From Phycisphaerales bacterium (lineage in GTDB: Bacteria; Planctomycetota; Phycisphaerae; Phycisphaerales; SM1A02): a DNA stretch of 64,000 nucleotides. The first letter of the stretch is position 1; the number at the start of each line of letters is the position of its first letter. The stretch is from the NCBI GenBank assembly GCA_009691705.1, contig SIAR01000005.1, positions 1 through 64,000 on the forward strand, written 5' to 3'. This document shows, one piece after another, positions 1-7,996 of the stretch. The notes beneath the pieces are model-generated. The model ran no database searches and was not told the DNA's origin. It saw only the letters and a program-made list of their open reading frames with translations. The translations under genes and the position numbers were made by a program.

Positions 1-143
1 ATCTAAGCGGGAAGCCCCCCTGAAGATAATTATTCCATGTCGCAAGACGAAAGACCCCCGGTAGACCACCGGGTTGATAGGCCGCATGTGTAAGCGAAGT
101 AATTCGTTGAGCTAAGCGGTACTAACGGTCGAGTGCTTGGCCT
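1..143 (+). rRNA. rrl: 23S ribosomal RNA, 3' end (partial)
   Basis: The window opens inside the last ~140 nt of 23S rRNA. Highly conserved 3'-terminal blocks are readable: AAGACGAAAGACCCCCGG-like sequence, GGGTTGATAGGCC, GTGTAAGCG, and GTTGAGCTAAGCGGTACTAA followed by a CGGTCGAGTGCTTGGCC end. The 5' part lies outside the window. 5S follows after ~210 nt, so this is the distal end of an rRNA operon transcribed left to right. The exact mature 3' end is approximate. Confidence 0.95.
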
Positions 144-354
144 TGTCTATCAGGTTCCGTCTGACGGAACTGAAGCAAGTGCAACCAGCATTAGGTTGTT
201 TGTTTCAAACATCCGGATTGAAGATCTGATTGCAGATCTTCTCGGGTTTGATTCCGAAATGAAATTCACATGTCTTGTGAGGCGTACTGCGCCTTTCATG
301 CGACATCTGCCCTCGACTTCCTCCCTGAGGGTCCGAAAGGACGTTTAGGGATTT
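144..354 (+). other. 23S-5S transcribed spacer
   Basis: About 210 nt between 23S and 5S. No tRNA is visible. It holds short inverted repeats, for example GGTTCCGTC/GACGGAAC near 149-170 and a repeated AGATCT around 223-238. These could form processing stems for rRNA maturation; that role is inferred. A small ORF crosses it but nothing supports translation. Confidence 0.7.
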
Positions 355-460
355 GTCGGTGACGATAAGCGAAAGGAAACACCTGTTCCCATCCCGAACA
401 CAGAAGTGAAATTTTCGCTGCCGATGATACTGCTCAGCGGGAAAGTAGGTCATCGCCGAC
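355..460 (+). rRNA. rrf: 5S ribosomal RNA
   Basis: The terminal helix GTCGG...CCGAC closes the gene. Internally it carries the conserved 5S block ACACCTGTTCCCATCCCGAAC and GAAGTGAAA. It follows the end of 23S and is directly followed by an intrinsic terminator, the normal distal order of an rRNA operon. Ends are set from the terminal helix and may be off by a few bases. Confidence 0.95.
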
Positions 461-465
461 TTCAT

Positions 466-500
466 GAGCCCTGGCCGGGAAACCGGTCAGGGCTCTTTTT
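466..500 (+). terminator. rRNA operon intrinsic terminator
   Basis: A perfect 13-bp stem, GAGCCCTGGCCGG / CCGGTCAGGGCTC (allowing G-U), closes a GAAA tetraloop and is followed by TTTTT. It starts six bases after 5S rRNA. This is a textbook Rho-independent terminator for the rRNA operon. Confidence 0.95.
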
Positions 501-527
501 ATTGTCTTCGTTTCAGTTTGTCCAGGT

Positions 528-562
528 TGTTTGAACCTAGGCTGTTTGAACGATGTTTGAAC
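528..562 (+). repeat. three direct copies of TGTTTGAAC
   Basis: TGTTTGAAC occurs at 528-536, 543-551 and 554-562. An inverted TTCAAAC lies at about 633-639, just before the RRM gene's ribosome binding site. The array sits between the rRNA terminator and the RRM-protein gene. It could be an operator or an RNA element in that gene's leader. Function is inferred from position only. Confidence 0.5.
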
Positions 563-653
563 AGTGGTTAGTATCTCTCAGAACTGGGGCGCCCCTGTTT
601 GTCTGATGTCATTTGCGTCGTCGTCCGTCACATTCAAACCGGGGGAGTTTGAA

Positions 654-1403
654 GTGTCAAAAATGTACAAGGTCTATATCGGGAATCTCGAAAACGGAGT
701 GACGTTGGAGCAGCTGAAAGTGTTGCTTGCACCATTCACAGACCTCGAAGATTTGGTGCTAATTACTGATCCAGAAACTGGTCAAAGCCGCTGCTTCGCA
801 ATCGCGATGTTTCGTGATCCAGTGCGCGGGCAACTTGTGATAGAGACACTCAACGGCAAGATGTTGGTTGGCCGTCCATTGGTCCTCAACGAGGTTGCCA
901 AAAAGCGAAAGGGACTACCTCCCAAGAAAGAGATGAAGCGCCCTGATCGAGATCGGGGAACCCAGTCGTTTGGTGGGAGCCGCGGAGTCGGAACCAGTGG
1001 CGGTGGTGATGCTGGTCCACGTGGACCGGCGCGAATTCCATCTGGCCGTCCATCGAGTCGGCCGTTCGGTCGCGGGAATGTTCGGCGGGACTTTGGAACT
1101 TCAGGTGGCGCGAGCGGTGGAAGTGCTAGCGGTTTTTCTCGTGGACCACAGAACCCAAGTGAGTCGAGCGGTTTGAGTCGACCCGGCGGATCTGCTGGGT
1201 TCTCACGGCCTTCGCCGATTGGGAGATCTGGACCGTCAGACGGGGCAGACCCGCGCCATAGCGGGGTGAATCCACAGGCCCCACTGTCGCCACCCGCGGT
1301 TCCAGAGAATCCAGCGCCGAAGCCCACGCGCTCCGCTACGCCAAAGCCATCGACAGTGCGTCGATCAGACGCACCAGAAGAGGAAACGCCGAAGGGCACG
1401 TGA
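654..1403 (+). CDS. RRM-domain RNA-binding protein with long disordered tail
   Basis: About 250 aa. The N-terminal ~80 residues form one RNA recognition motif: RNP2-like KVYIGNL at the start and an RNP1-like segment RCFAIAMF. The RRM binds single-stranded RNA; in bacteria such proteins are often small and linked to cold or RNA metabolism. From about residue 95 the protein becomes a low-complexity Gly/Ser/Arg/Pro tail with several RG and FSR/FGR motifs and no predicted fold. GTG at 654 is preferred because GGGGGAG (641-647) lies 6 nt upstream; ATG at 663 is the alternative, and an upstream ATG at 564 would add unrelated residues. The tail is much longer than in typical bacterial RRM proteins. 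RRM fold is clear; target RNA is unknown. Confidence 0.85.
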   Translation: MSKMYKVYIGNLENGVTLEQLKVLLAPFTDLEDLVLITDPETGQSRCFAIAMFRDPVRGQLVIETLNGKMLVGRPLVLNEVAKKRKGLPPKKEMKRPDRDRGTQSFGGSRGVGTSGGGDAGPRGPARIPSGRPSSRPFGRGNVRRDFGTSGGASGGSASGFSRGPQNPSESSGLSRPGGSAGFSRPSPIGRSGPSDGADPRHSGVNPQAPLSPPAVPENPAPKPTRSATPKPSTVRRSDAPEEETPKGT

Positions 1404-1416
1404 TGGTTGTGCGGTG

Positions 1417-1956
1417 ATGACGAAGAGTGGGGCGGCTTCGCACGAGGATCCATTTGCGGCGCTTGGGTTGGCGCGATCATTCGTGATAGCCGAAGCAACC
1501 ATCATCGGAGCACAGGTTCGAGCGCTCGCGAAGTCTCATCCCGATCGCCAAACGGAGGGGGTTGATCGAGAAATCGCAATTGCCAAGAGTGCGCTCATCA
1601 ACGGCGCGTCGGCGATCTTGCGAGATCCGATGACTCGAGCGGAGGCTCTGATCGATCTTGAGAATCCAATGGGCGCGGCGGTGTCGTTGACTCCAACTCA
1701 ACTCGTCGAATTGCTTGAGCGGCGCGAAGAAGTTGAGATCATGGACTCGCAATCGCGTCGCCGCGTTGCAGAGACGCGGCATTGGGTTCAGGCCGAACTC
1801 AGCACCGCGTTCGACTATTTGGCAGCACAGCACGCATCGCACCACTGTGATTGGGTTAAGGCTCGAGCGGCAGTTGCATACGTGCGTGCGTTGCGGCGCC
1901 TCTCACACGAGATTGATCGCCTTGCCGAAGCGACCCCGTTGGATGGCGCACAGTGA
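1417..1956 (+). CDS. HscB-like J-domain co-chaperone
   Basis: About 179 aa. It begins with DPFAALGL and a J-domain helix containing the HPD motif (SHPDR), followed by NGASAILRDPMTRAEALI. That is the HscB arrangement (a J domain leading to a helical region that in HscB contacts IscU). A charged helical C-terminus follows. HscB proteins stimulate an Hsp70 during Fe-S cluster transfer. No iscU or hscA is nearby, so a specific Fe-S role is inferred from similarity. Start: GTG 1414 and ATG 1417 are adjacent. The stop overlaps the start of the next gene by 4 bases. Confidence 0.75.
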   Translation: MTKSGAASHEDPFAALGLARSFVIAEATIIGAQVRALAKSHPDRQTEGVDREIAIAKSALINGASAILRDPMTRAEALIDLENPMGAAVSLTPTQLVELLERREEVEIMDSQSRRRVAETRHWVQAELSTAFDYLAAQHASHHCDWVKARAAVAYVRALRRLSHEIDRLAEATPLDGAQ

Positions 1957-3236
1957 GCCTCACGACCAATGCGATGTGGGCAACGTTGCCGGCGCTTGTG
2001 GGACTGAGTGCAATCTTCTCGGGGTCAGAGACTGTGTTGTTTGGATTGACCGCGGATGATCGCTGGCGCATACAACGCGATCGCCCGAGCATTGGCAAGA
2101 TCGTCGAGCGGTTACTCGCGCAACCGCGTGGGTTGCTGCTCACGATTCTGCTCGCGAACACCGCTGTGAACACAGCGTTTTTCGCGGTAGCAACGGTTGT
2201 GCTTGAAAGCACTGAACTTTCCATGATGAGTCAAGTCGCAGTGGGAATGGCGGAAGTGGCCGGTCTGATCTTGCTTGGCGAGGTCTTTCCAAAGATCATC
2301 GGAAACTCGATGCGGGTGCGACTTGCGCCGCTCATTGCCTTGCCGATTCTCGCTCTCGCATGGCTGATGACTCCCGTGCGCGTGTTGATCGAGAGAGTCA
2401 TTTTTGTTCCTCTCCACAGACTCGCAGCCCCCTCGAGGGCGTTGGCTGGTCCAACCGCCAAGGAGTTGAGGGATTTCGTCTCAGCGGCACGATTGCAAGG
2501 CGACATCTCATGCGAAGAAGAGGCACTGCTGGGCAGACTGTTGATCATGCGCCGAGGGCGTGTGCGCGATGTGATGACTCACCGCACAGAAATGGTGCAT
2601 GCGCTGCGCCGGGCACCAAGGAGTGCGATCGTTGCACTCGCGCTGAAATCTCGTTTGAAGCGCCTGCCAATCGTTGATGGAACGCAAGATCGAATCGCAG
2701 GAATCCTCGACGTTCGTGGATATCTGCTTGATGCGCGCGGGGTCGATGTTGTGATCGACGCGCACCTGAAGCCTGCGGTCTTCGTGCCAGAGATCGCATC
2801 GCTCGAACAACTGCTTGAGTTGTTTCGCGTGCAGCGGTGCAGCATCGCGATCGTGGTGGACGAGTTCGGTGGCACTGCTGGAATCGTGGCACTCGAGGAT
2901 GCGATTGAAGAGATCGTTGGCGACATCGTCGCAGCGGATGAAGTTGAGATGATTGCTCCCGAGCCGATCGACGCTGATTCGTCACGAGTCGACGCAAGGA
3001 TGGCAGCGTCGGCATTCTGTGCTCACTATGGGTTGCCTCTGACACTTTCGCGCGCCTCGACTGTCGGTGGCATCGCGCTCGAAGAGTTCGAAGCGATGCC
3101 GCAAGTCGGACAATCATTTCACTTTGGAGCGCTCGAACTTCGCGTCGAGCGGGTCGAGAATGGCAACGCCCGGTCATTCATAGTGCGCCGAATCGGGAGA
3201 GTAGATCGCGAGCTAGAAGCGGGAGAGTCATCATGA
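1953..3236 (+). CDS. CNNM/CBS-domain transporter-like protein (HlyC/CorC family)
   Basis: About 427 aa. The N-terminal third holds several hydrophobic helices of the CNNM (DUF21) type, including GSETVLFGL and FPKIIGN motifs. A cytoplasmic CBS pair (about 195-315; RDVMTHRTEM, FGGTAGIVALED) and a C-terminal CorC_HlyC domain (about 335-410) follow. Family members are linked to Mg2+/divalent cation homeostasis. The GTG start overlaps the previous stop (GTGA), and its own stop overlaps the next CNNM gene, so the pair is translationally coupled. The ion is not deducible here. Confidence 0.85.
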   Translation: MSLTTNAMWATLPALVGLSAIFSGSETVLFGLTADDRWRIQRDRPSIGKIVERLLAQPRGLLLTILLANTAVNTAFFAVATVVLESTELSMMSQVAVGMAEVAGLILLGEVFPKIIGNSMRVRLAPLIALPILALAWLMTPVRVLIERVIFVPLHRLAAPSRALAGPTAKELRDFVSAARLQGDISCEEEALLGRLLIMRRGRVRDVMTHRTEMVHALRRAPRSAIVALALKSRLKRLPIVDGTQDRIAGILDVRGYLLDARGVDVVIDAHLKPAVFVPEIASLEQLLELFRVQRCSIAIVVDEFGGTAGIVALEDAIEEIVGDIVAADEVEMIAPEPIDADSSRVDARMAASAFCAHYGLPLTLSRASTVGGIALEEFEAMPQVGQSFHFGALELRVERVENGNARSFIVRRIGRVDRELEAGESS

Positions 3237-4213
3237 CGCTCACTATCGTGCTCGGACTCGCATCGCTCGCGATTTGCGGACTTCTCGCTGGAATGGAAAC
3301 TGGCATCTACACCCTGAACCGGGTGCGGCTAGCTGTTCGTGTCGCGCAGCAGCACCGTTCAGCGAAGCGACTGCGAGCGGAGATTCAACATCCCAGCAGA
3401 CTGCTTGCGACGGTGCTCGTTGGAATCAACTTGGCGCACGGAGGACTCAGCGCCGCAACTACGCACTTCGTTGAGTCGATCACGCAGGATCCCTTTCATA
3501 TAGCGCTCATCAACACGAGCATTGTCCTACCATTCGTGTTTTTCTTGGGGGATGCGATTCCAAAGGAGCTCTTTCGTATTTTTACGAACACCTGGACCTA
3601 TGGGTGCTCTTCGATCTTGTTGGGGTTGCGAGTCATGCTGACGTGGACCGGCATCGTGCCGATCATCCGAGTGCTTAGCGATTTGCTTGCCCACCTGCTG
3701 GGCTGTCGCAGCGACCAGCATGGACCAACACGCCAGCGCATCCTTCAATCGCTTCGTGATGGAATTGAGAGCGATCACATCAAGAATGTGCATCTTGAGA
3801 TGGCGGACAGATTGTTTGGGCTTGCTGATAGAACGGTGCAAGAGTGCGCGATTCCGTGGAGTCGTGTCACCACCATCTCGGCGGAGGCGTCGGCTGTGAG
3901 TCATGCGACTCTCTTTCGAGAATCTCCATTCAGCTACCTCCCAGTTGTCGCAACGAATGATGGAACGGTCCAGATCGTTGGCATCTTGTCGTCGCTCGAG
4001 GCGATACTCAAACCGAACATGCATGCCAGCGCACTCGCGCAAGAGGCGCTGTTGGTTGATTCGAAAACGCTCGTGATGGAAGCGGCCCGCCAAATGCGGG
4101 CGGCCCGCCGCCCACTAGCGGTCGTGTGCGAAGCTGGATCAAGCGTGCCTATTGGAATTGTCACACTCAAAGACCTTGTCGAGCCGATTCTGGGGGCAAC
4201 CCCGAGTTGGTGA
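3233..4213 (+). CDS. second CNNM/CBS membrane protein, lacking CorC_HlyC domain
   Basis: About 326 aa. The N-terminal CNNM transmembrane region carries GMETGIYTLNRVRL, GINLAHGG and GDAIPKELFR motifs. A shortened CBS pair follows (about 195-320, ending VPIGIVTLKDLVEPILG). Unlike the upstream paralogue it ends after the CBS region and has no CorC_HlyC domain. Its ATG overlaps the upstream stop by 4 bases (ATGA). Adjacent non-identical CNNM genes could make a heteromeric complex; this is inference. The family is assigned with good confidence, the substrate is not. Confidence 0.82.
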   Translation: MTLTIVLGLASLAICGLLAGMETGIYTLNRVRLAVRVAQQHRSAKRLRAEIQHPSRLLATVLVGINLAHGGLSAATTHFVESITQDPFHIALINTSIVLPFVFFLGDAIPKELFRIFTNTWTYGCSSILLGLRVMLTWTGIVPIIRVLSDLLAHLLGCRSDQHGPTRQRILQSLRDGIESDHIKNVHLEMADRLFGLADRTVQECAIPWSRVTTISAEASAVSHATLFRESPFSYLPVVATNDGTVQIVGILSSLEAILKPNMHASALAQEALLVDSKTLVMEAARQMRAARRPLAVVCEAGSSVPIGIVTLKDLVEPILGATPSW

Positions 4214-4781
4214 CTCCTCGGGAGAATCTTTGCGGATTCATTTGCACTCGACTCTGGGGAATGCCATCTTGTGGATGTCGGTGAATGTAAAGAGGCGCCC
4301 CGTCGGGCAGACGCGTGTGCGCCAATTGCCAACATCCAAAGCAAAGCCGCTGAGGCGACGGGGAACCGCAAGGAACACTCTCCCATGCGCAAGTTGATCT
4401 CTCTCAGTGCCAGCTCGAACCGAAGTGTGGCGACGATCCCCACGATCATCGCAAGCACTTCTGATTCCGCTCGCTCGACTGAGACGCTTGCGCACGTGGA
4501 AGGCTTTGAGTTATGAGCGACTCTTCGGCGGAGGGAAACCGTCAAGGCTGAATCGCGGGATGGATGGAAGGAAAAGTTTGGAGGGTAGGAAATGGTTAAG
4601 GCGGAATGAGGGAGGTGGGTCTCGGGTTGGTTCGACGCTGGGATGCGGCGAGGGAGGGAATGAAAACTGGCGCACTGCGCCACATGGATTGGGGATCTTG
4701 GCACAAGCCTGGTGAAAACTGGGCTTGTCGCTTTTTGTACGCACTCTCAAGAGAAATTGGATTGGCTATACTCGAACATCC
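4214..4781 (+). other. intergenic stretch without a supported gene
   Basis: About 570 bp between the second CNNM gene and tRNA-Ile. Several short ORFs cross it on both strands, but none has a recognisable motif, a convincing ribosome site or neighbour-like codon use. From about 4540 to 4670 the plus strand is strongly purine-rich (long runs of GGA/GGGA/GAA). The last ~20 bp hold a promoter-like TATACT. A decayed gene cannot be excluded. Confidence 0.6.
4767..4772 (+). promoter_or_regulatory. -10 box of tRNA-Ile promoter
   Basis: TATACT lies 9 nt before the tRNA 5' end. No good -35 box is seen at the usual distance. The same hexamer occurs at a similar distance before the tRNA-Met and tRNA-Ala genes, which supports it as the promoter element. 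Confidence 0.55.
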
Positions 4782-4856
4782 TGCGCCAGTAGCTCAGCTG
4801 GCTAGAGCACACCCCTGATAAGGGTGAGGTCGATGGTTCGAGTCCATTCTGGCGCA
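4782..4856 (+). tRNA. tRNA-Ile (anticodon GAT)
   Basis: Complete cloverleaf of 75 nt. Acceptor TGCGCCA pairs with TGGCGCA. The D arm is GCTCAGCTGGCTAGAGC. The anticodon stem CACCC/GGGTG closes the loop CTGATAA, giving anticodon GAT. The T arm is GATGG-TTCGAGT-CCATT. CCA is not encoded. A terminator-like hairpin follows directly. Confidence 0.97.
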
Positions 4857-4860
4857 TTCA

Positions 4861-4900
4861 CAGTGGCGGATCCCTTTGTGGATTCGCCGCTGTGCGTTTT
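4861..4900 (+). terminator. terminator after tRNA-Ile
   Basis: CAGTGGCGGATCC and GATTCGCCGCTG pair (some G-U) around a CTTTGTG loop and are followed by TGCGTTTT. It begins 5 nt after the tRNA, so the tRNA appears to be a single-gene transcript. Confidence 0.8.
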
Positions 4901-4996
4901 GCCTGTGATCACCGAAGGATTGGACCCAATTGGCAACGCACCATCTCGCTATGATCCTCGCCCTTCCATTTCATTCTTCAACGGAGTGCTACACAA

Positions 4997-5965
4997 ATGC
5001 GTCGCGCAAAAATCTCAATCATCGGAGCTGGAAATGTTGGTTCAACTTGCGCGCACTGGGCCGCGGCAAAGGAACTCGGCGACATCGTGTTGCTCGATAT
5101 TCCAGAGCGCGCGGGAGTTGCGAAAGGGAAGGCGCTCGATCTGGCGTGTTGTGGTCCCATTGAAGAGTTCGACGCGAAGGTCATCGGTACATCGGACTAC
5201 GCGGATACTGCGGGCAGCGACGTGGTTGTTGTCACCGCGGGCATTCCTCGCAAGCCTGGCATGAGCCGCGATGATTTGATTGCGACGAATGTGAAGATTG
5301 TGAAGGAGGTCGCGGAGAAGGTCGCGCAGCATTCACCCAATGCAATCATGATCGTGGTGAGTAATCCACTCGATGCAATGGTCTACACGGCGTGGAAGGC
5401 ATCGAAGTTTTCGACCAACAGAATTCTCGGCCAAGCAGGATGCTTGGACGTGGCGCGCTTTCGAACGTTTCTCGCGCTCGAGATAGGTTGCTCGGTCGAA
5501 GACATTCAGGCGCTCCTGCTGGGAGGACACGGCGATGACATGGTGCCGCTCGCTCGGTTCACGAGCGTGCACGGCATTCCAGTGGACATGCTCTTGACGG
5601 CAGAAAGGATTGAAGCGTGTACCCAGCGGGCGAAAGTTGGCGGTGGCGAGATCGTTCAACTCATGGGAACGAGCGCGTACTTCGCCCCTGCCTCGGGAAC
5701 GATTCAGATGGTTGAAGCAATCGTCAAAGACAAGAAGCGAATCCTTCCCTGCGCGGCCTATTGCGAAGATGCGTTTGGTGTTGCGCCAGGAGCCAAAGGT
5801 GCGGGGTACTTCATCGGAGTGCCATGCATCTTGGGCGCCGGTGGAATGGAGCGGGTGGTCGACATCAAATTCAATCCCGCAGAGAAGGCGCTCTTCGATG
5901 AATCTGTGCAACACGTGAAAGACCTGGTTGCAGTAGTGCAGAAGACATTCCCTGAACTAACCTAA
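4997..5965 (+). CDS. mdh: malate dehydrogenase
   Basis: 322 aa, the usual length of the lactate-dehydrogenase-like MDH group. It interconverts malate and oxaloacetate with NAD in the TCA cycle. The N-terminal Rossmann motif GAGNVGST is at about 10-17, and D34 (VLLDI) suits NAD binding. Substrate residues are R85/R91 in IPRKPGMSR, the N in VVSNPLDAM, R154 in DVARFR and catalytic H178 in GGHGDDMVP. The arginine at the specificity site favours malate over lactate. It is flanked by tRNA-Ile and an unknown protein and looks monocistronic. Confidence 0.97.
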   Translation: MRRAKISIIGAGNVGSTCAHWAAAKELGDIVLLDIPERAGVAKGKALDLACCGPIEEFDAKVIGTSDYADTAGSDVVVVTAGIPRKPGMSRDDLIATNVKIVKEVAEKVAQHSPNAIMIVVSNPLDAMVYTAWKASKFSTNRILGQAGCLDVARFRTFLALEIGCSVEDIQALLLGGHGDDMVPLARFTSVHGIPVDMLLTAERIEACTQRAKVGGGEIVQLMGTSAYFAPASGTIQMVEAIVKDKKRILPCAAYCEDAFGVAPGAKGAGYFIGVPCILGAGGMERVVDIKFNPAEKALFDESVQHVKDLVAVVQKTFPELT

Positions 5966-6010
5966 CTCGTTGCGACCTTCCACAACGTACGCATCGCAAA
6001 GGACGACAAT

Positions 6011-6418
6011 ATGACCAACTATTCGAATTCGATCAGACGCAGTGCTGGGGGACCATGGAGCCTTGGTGCTGGCGGGGTGGGTGGTGCGAAGCCAACGAAC
6101 GCGCCGCAGACTCCCCAGCCAAGCGGGGCAGCGGCTCAGCAAGCTGCGCAGGTTCAACTTACGCGTCACGAGAAGCGTTCATTTGTTGCCCAAACTGTGC
6201 ACTTGGCGGGGAATGCCTACGTCGACTGCACCTTTGATTCGTGCACCTTGATTCTGTCGAACGCCCCGTTCGTGTTCAGCGGGCAGTGCCGAGTACAGCG
6301 GTGCAACTGGCGTATCGAATACGACCTTCTTTGGGGAGCGCCAGCGATGCGGGCTCAGCTGCGGCAGATTCTCGATTCGATGGACTCGGTAGTCGATCCA
6401 CCGCCTGCAACAGCGTGA
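6011..6418 (+). CDS. hypothetical protein
   Basis: 135 aa, not recognised. The first ~50 residues are a Gly/Ala/Pro/Gln-rich flexible region. The middle (about 58-100) is rich in alternating hydrophobic residues and cysteines (VDCTFDSCTL, SGQCRVQRCNW), suggesting a small beta-structured domain with four cysteines that could bind a metal or form disulphides. No signal peptide or membrane segment is evident. It lies between mdh and another small unknown, with 45-bp gaps. The ATG at 6011 is preceded by AAAGGA. Confidence 0.6.
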   Translation: MTNYSNSIRRSAGGPWSLGAGGVGGAKPTNAPQTPQPSGAAAQQAAQVQLTRHEKRSFVAQTVHLAGNAYVDCTFDSCTLILSNAPFVFSGQCRVQRCNWRIEYDLLWGAPAMRAQLRQILDSMDSVVDPPPATA

Positions 6419-6463
6419 GCGAGATTCCTCACCTCATGGACGGCAATCTGCCGATTCCAAAGG

Positions 6464-6955
6464 GTGCGAGTTTCATTGCCGTTTTTCAATCCAGACCCTG
6501 GATGGCTCTTTCTCACCGCGGGAATCGCACTGATTGTTTGTGCTGCTGTGATCCCCGAGGCGCAGAAAGTGCACCAGATGCGCTCACAATTGCAGACGAT
6601 TCGGTTCGCAGAACAGCACAACTTTGCGCGCATGCAAGCCTGCTCTCGATTTCTGGACGATCTCAAGGCAGGTGACCAGGGATTGGTGCGTCGCCTTGCC
6701 GCGAGCCAACTCAATCTGATGCCTCGGGACGAGACCGCGCTGCTGATCGCGACCTCGATTGACTCAACTCCCAGCGATTGGATCGAAGCAAGCGTGACAC
6801 CGCCGATCGACGAGTCAGATCCGTACCCAGACACCTTGCTCGCGCGATGGACGCTTGGTCCACAGCGACTGTGGGTGATCGCGATGGGTGCGTTTTGTGT
6901 CTTCTTGGGACTCATCTTTGGTCCCGCGCCGCGAACGCCAGAAAAAGGGGCGTAG
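6464..6955 (+). CDS. hypothetical membrane protein with two TM helices
   Basis: 163 aa from a GTG start. One hydrophobic helix lies near the N-terminus (LFLTAGIALIVCAAVI, about 15-30) and another near the C-terminus (LWVIAMGAFCVFLGLIFG, about 134-152). The ~100 residues between are charged, with heptad-like helical character (QMRSQLQTIRFAEQ). The layout fits a membrane-anchored protein with a looped domain outside or inside the membrane. It is not recognised as a known family. It lies between the cysteine-containing unknown and dprA. Confidence 0.55.
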   Translation: MRVSLPFFNPDPGWLFLTAGIALIVCAAVIPEAQKVHQMRSQLQTIRFAEQHNFARMQACSRFLDDLKAGDQGLVRRLAASQLNLMPRDETALLIATSIDSTPSDWIEASVTPPIDESDPYPDTLLARWTLGPQRLWVIAMGAFCVFLGLIFGPAPRTPEKGA

Positions 6956-7003
6956 TTTTGTGAGTCGGTTGGCGGGGGGCTAGGTTGCCACCCGAGGTGC
7001 ACG

Positions 7004-7996
7004 ATGCCAACGGACGCAACGATCTTGGATGAGGGAACTATTCGCGCGGCGCTCGCGCTCGACCGCGGTTGCAGATCGTGGCGGATGGCCGCGCGGGGTG
7101 CCGGCGGGCTTGGCGCACTTGCCCATGATGCGCGAGCGGGTGGCTCGACCCTCGAGCTTTTGCTCGAAGCGAGCGATCCAGGAAGCGGTGGGACCGCCGT
7201 AGCACTACGCGAACGTCTCGCACGGTGCGATCCCGATGGTGAGCGTGCTTCGATGGAGTTGCTTGGTGTGGGGCTCGTAGCTGTTGGTGACAGCGACTAT
7301 CCGCCGATGTTGGCTGCGTGCGTTGATGCTCCAGTGGCACTATGGATTCGCGGCGCGTTTCTGGCGAATGACGCATGGTCAGTCGCTGTGGTTGGGGCGC
7401 GTCGGGCAACTGCCTATGGGATCGAACAGGCTGGAAGATTTGCGGCGGGTCTCGCCGCAAGCGAAGTGACAGTCGTATCGGGAGCGGCGCGTGGGATTGA
7501 TGCGGAGGCGCACCGTGGGGCTCTTCGCGCGGAGGGTCGCACGATCGCGGTGGTTGGCGGTGGGCTTCGTGATCCATATCCGCCTGAGCACATCGACTTG
7601 CTCGACGAGATTGTGGCCACAGGAGGGGCAGTCGTGAGCGAGTGCCCGATGATGGCGGTGGCAACCCCCGACCGATTTCCGAGTCGCAATCGAATCATCG
7701 CGGGGCTGAGCCTTGGCACGCTCGTCGTCGAAGCCGCGGTGCGGTCTGGCGCAATCTTGACTGCGAATCTGGCATGCGAATGCAATCGACTTTGCATGGC
7801 TGTGCCCGGGCCAGTGCAATGTGGTCGTTCAGCGGGATGCCATCTGTTGATTCAGTCGATGCAGGCCTGTCTTGTCGAAAACCCCGAGGATGTATTGAAT
7901 CATCTCGTCAGTCACGCAACGACGATTCAAGGGGCGCAACTACTCAGCGGTGCCGGCTTCGATCCTCCGCGCGCGGCGGCGCGCCGAGTTAGTTGA
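7004..7996 (+). CDS. dprA: DNA-processing protein DprA
   Basis: 330 aa. DprA loads RecA on incoming single-stranded DNA during natural transformation. The Rossmann-like core (about 100-300) carries VAVVGARRATAYG, VVSGAARGIDAEAH, IAVVGGGL, FPSRNRIIAGLS and VVEAAVRSGAILTANLA, all DprA signatures. The N-terminal ~95 residues are the usual variable helical region. A GAGGTG ribosome site precedes ATG 7004. The C-terminal winged-helix region seen in some homologues is absent or very short. Its stop overlaps the 3' end of the convergent mlaE gene by 8 bp. No other competence genes are nearby. Confidence 0.95.
   Translation: MPTDATILDEGTIRAALALDRGCRSWRMAARGAGGLGALAHDARAGGSTLELLLEASDPGSGGTAVALRERLARCDPDGERASMELLGVGLVAVGDSDYPPMLAACVDAPVALWIRGAFLANDAWSVAVVGARRATAYGIEQAGRFAAGLAASEVTVVSGAARGIDAEAHRGALRAEGRTIAVVGGGLRDPYPPEHIDLLDEIVATGGAVVSECPMMAVATPDRFPSRNRIIAGLSLGTLVVEAAVRSGAILTANLACECNRLCMAVPGPVQCGRSAGCHLLIQSMQACLVENPEDVLNHLVSHATTIQGAQLLSGAGFDPPRAAARRVS

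Noticed and set aside
564-653. Upstream ATG at 564 for the RRM protein
   Set aside because: It would add 30 residues without RRM similarity and lacks a ribosome site; GTG 654 has GGGGGAG 6 nt upstream.
3934-4704. 256-codon minus-strand ORF spanning the end of the second CNNM gene and the gap
   Set aside because: Composition is erratic, with no motif or ribosome site. Its coding-like part is opposite the CNNM gene. A remnant in 4214-4700 cannot be fully excluded but is unsupported.
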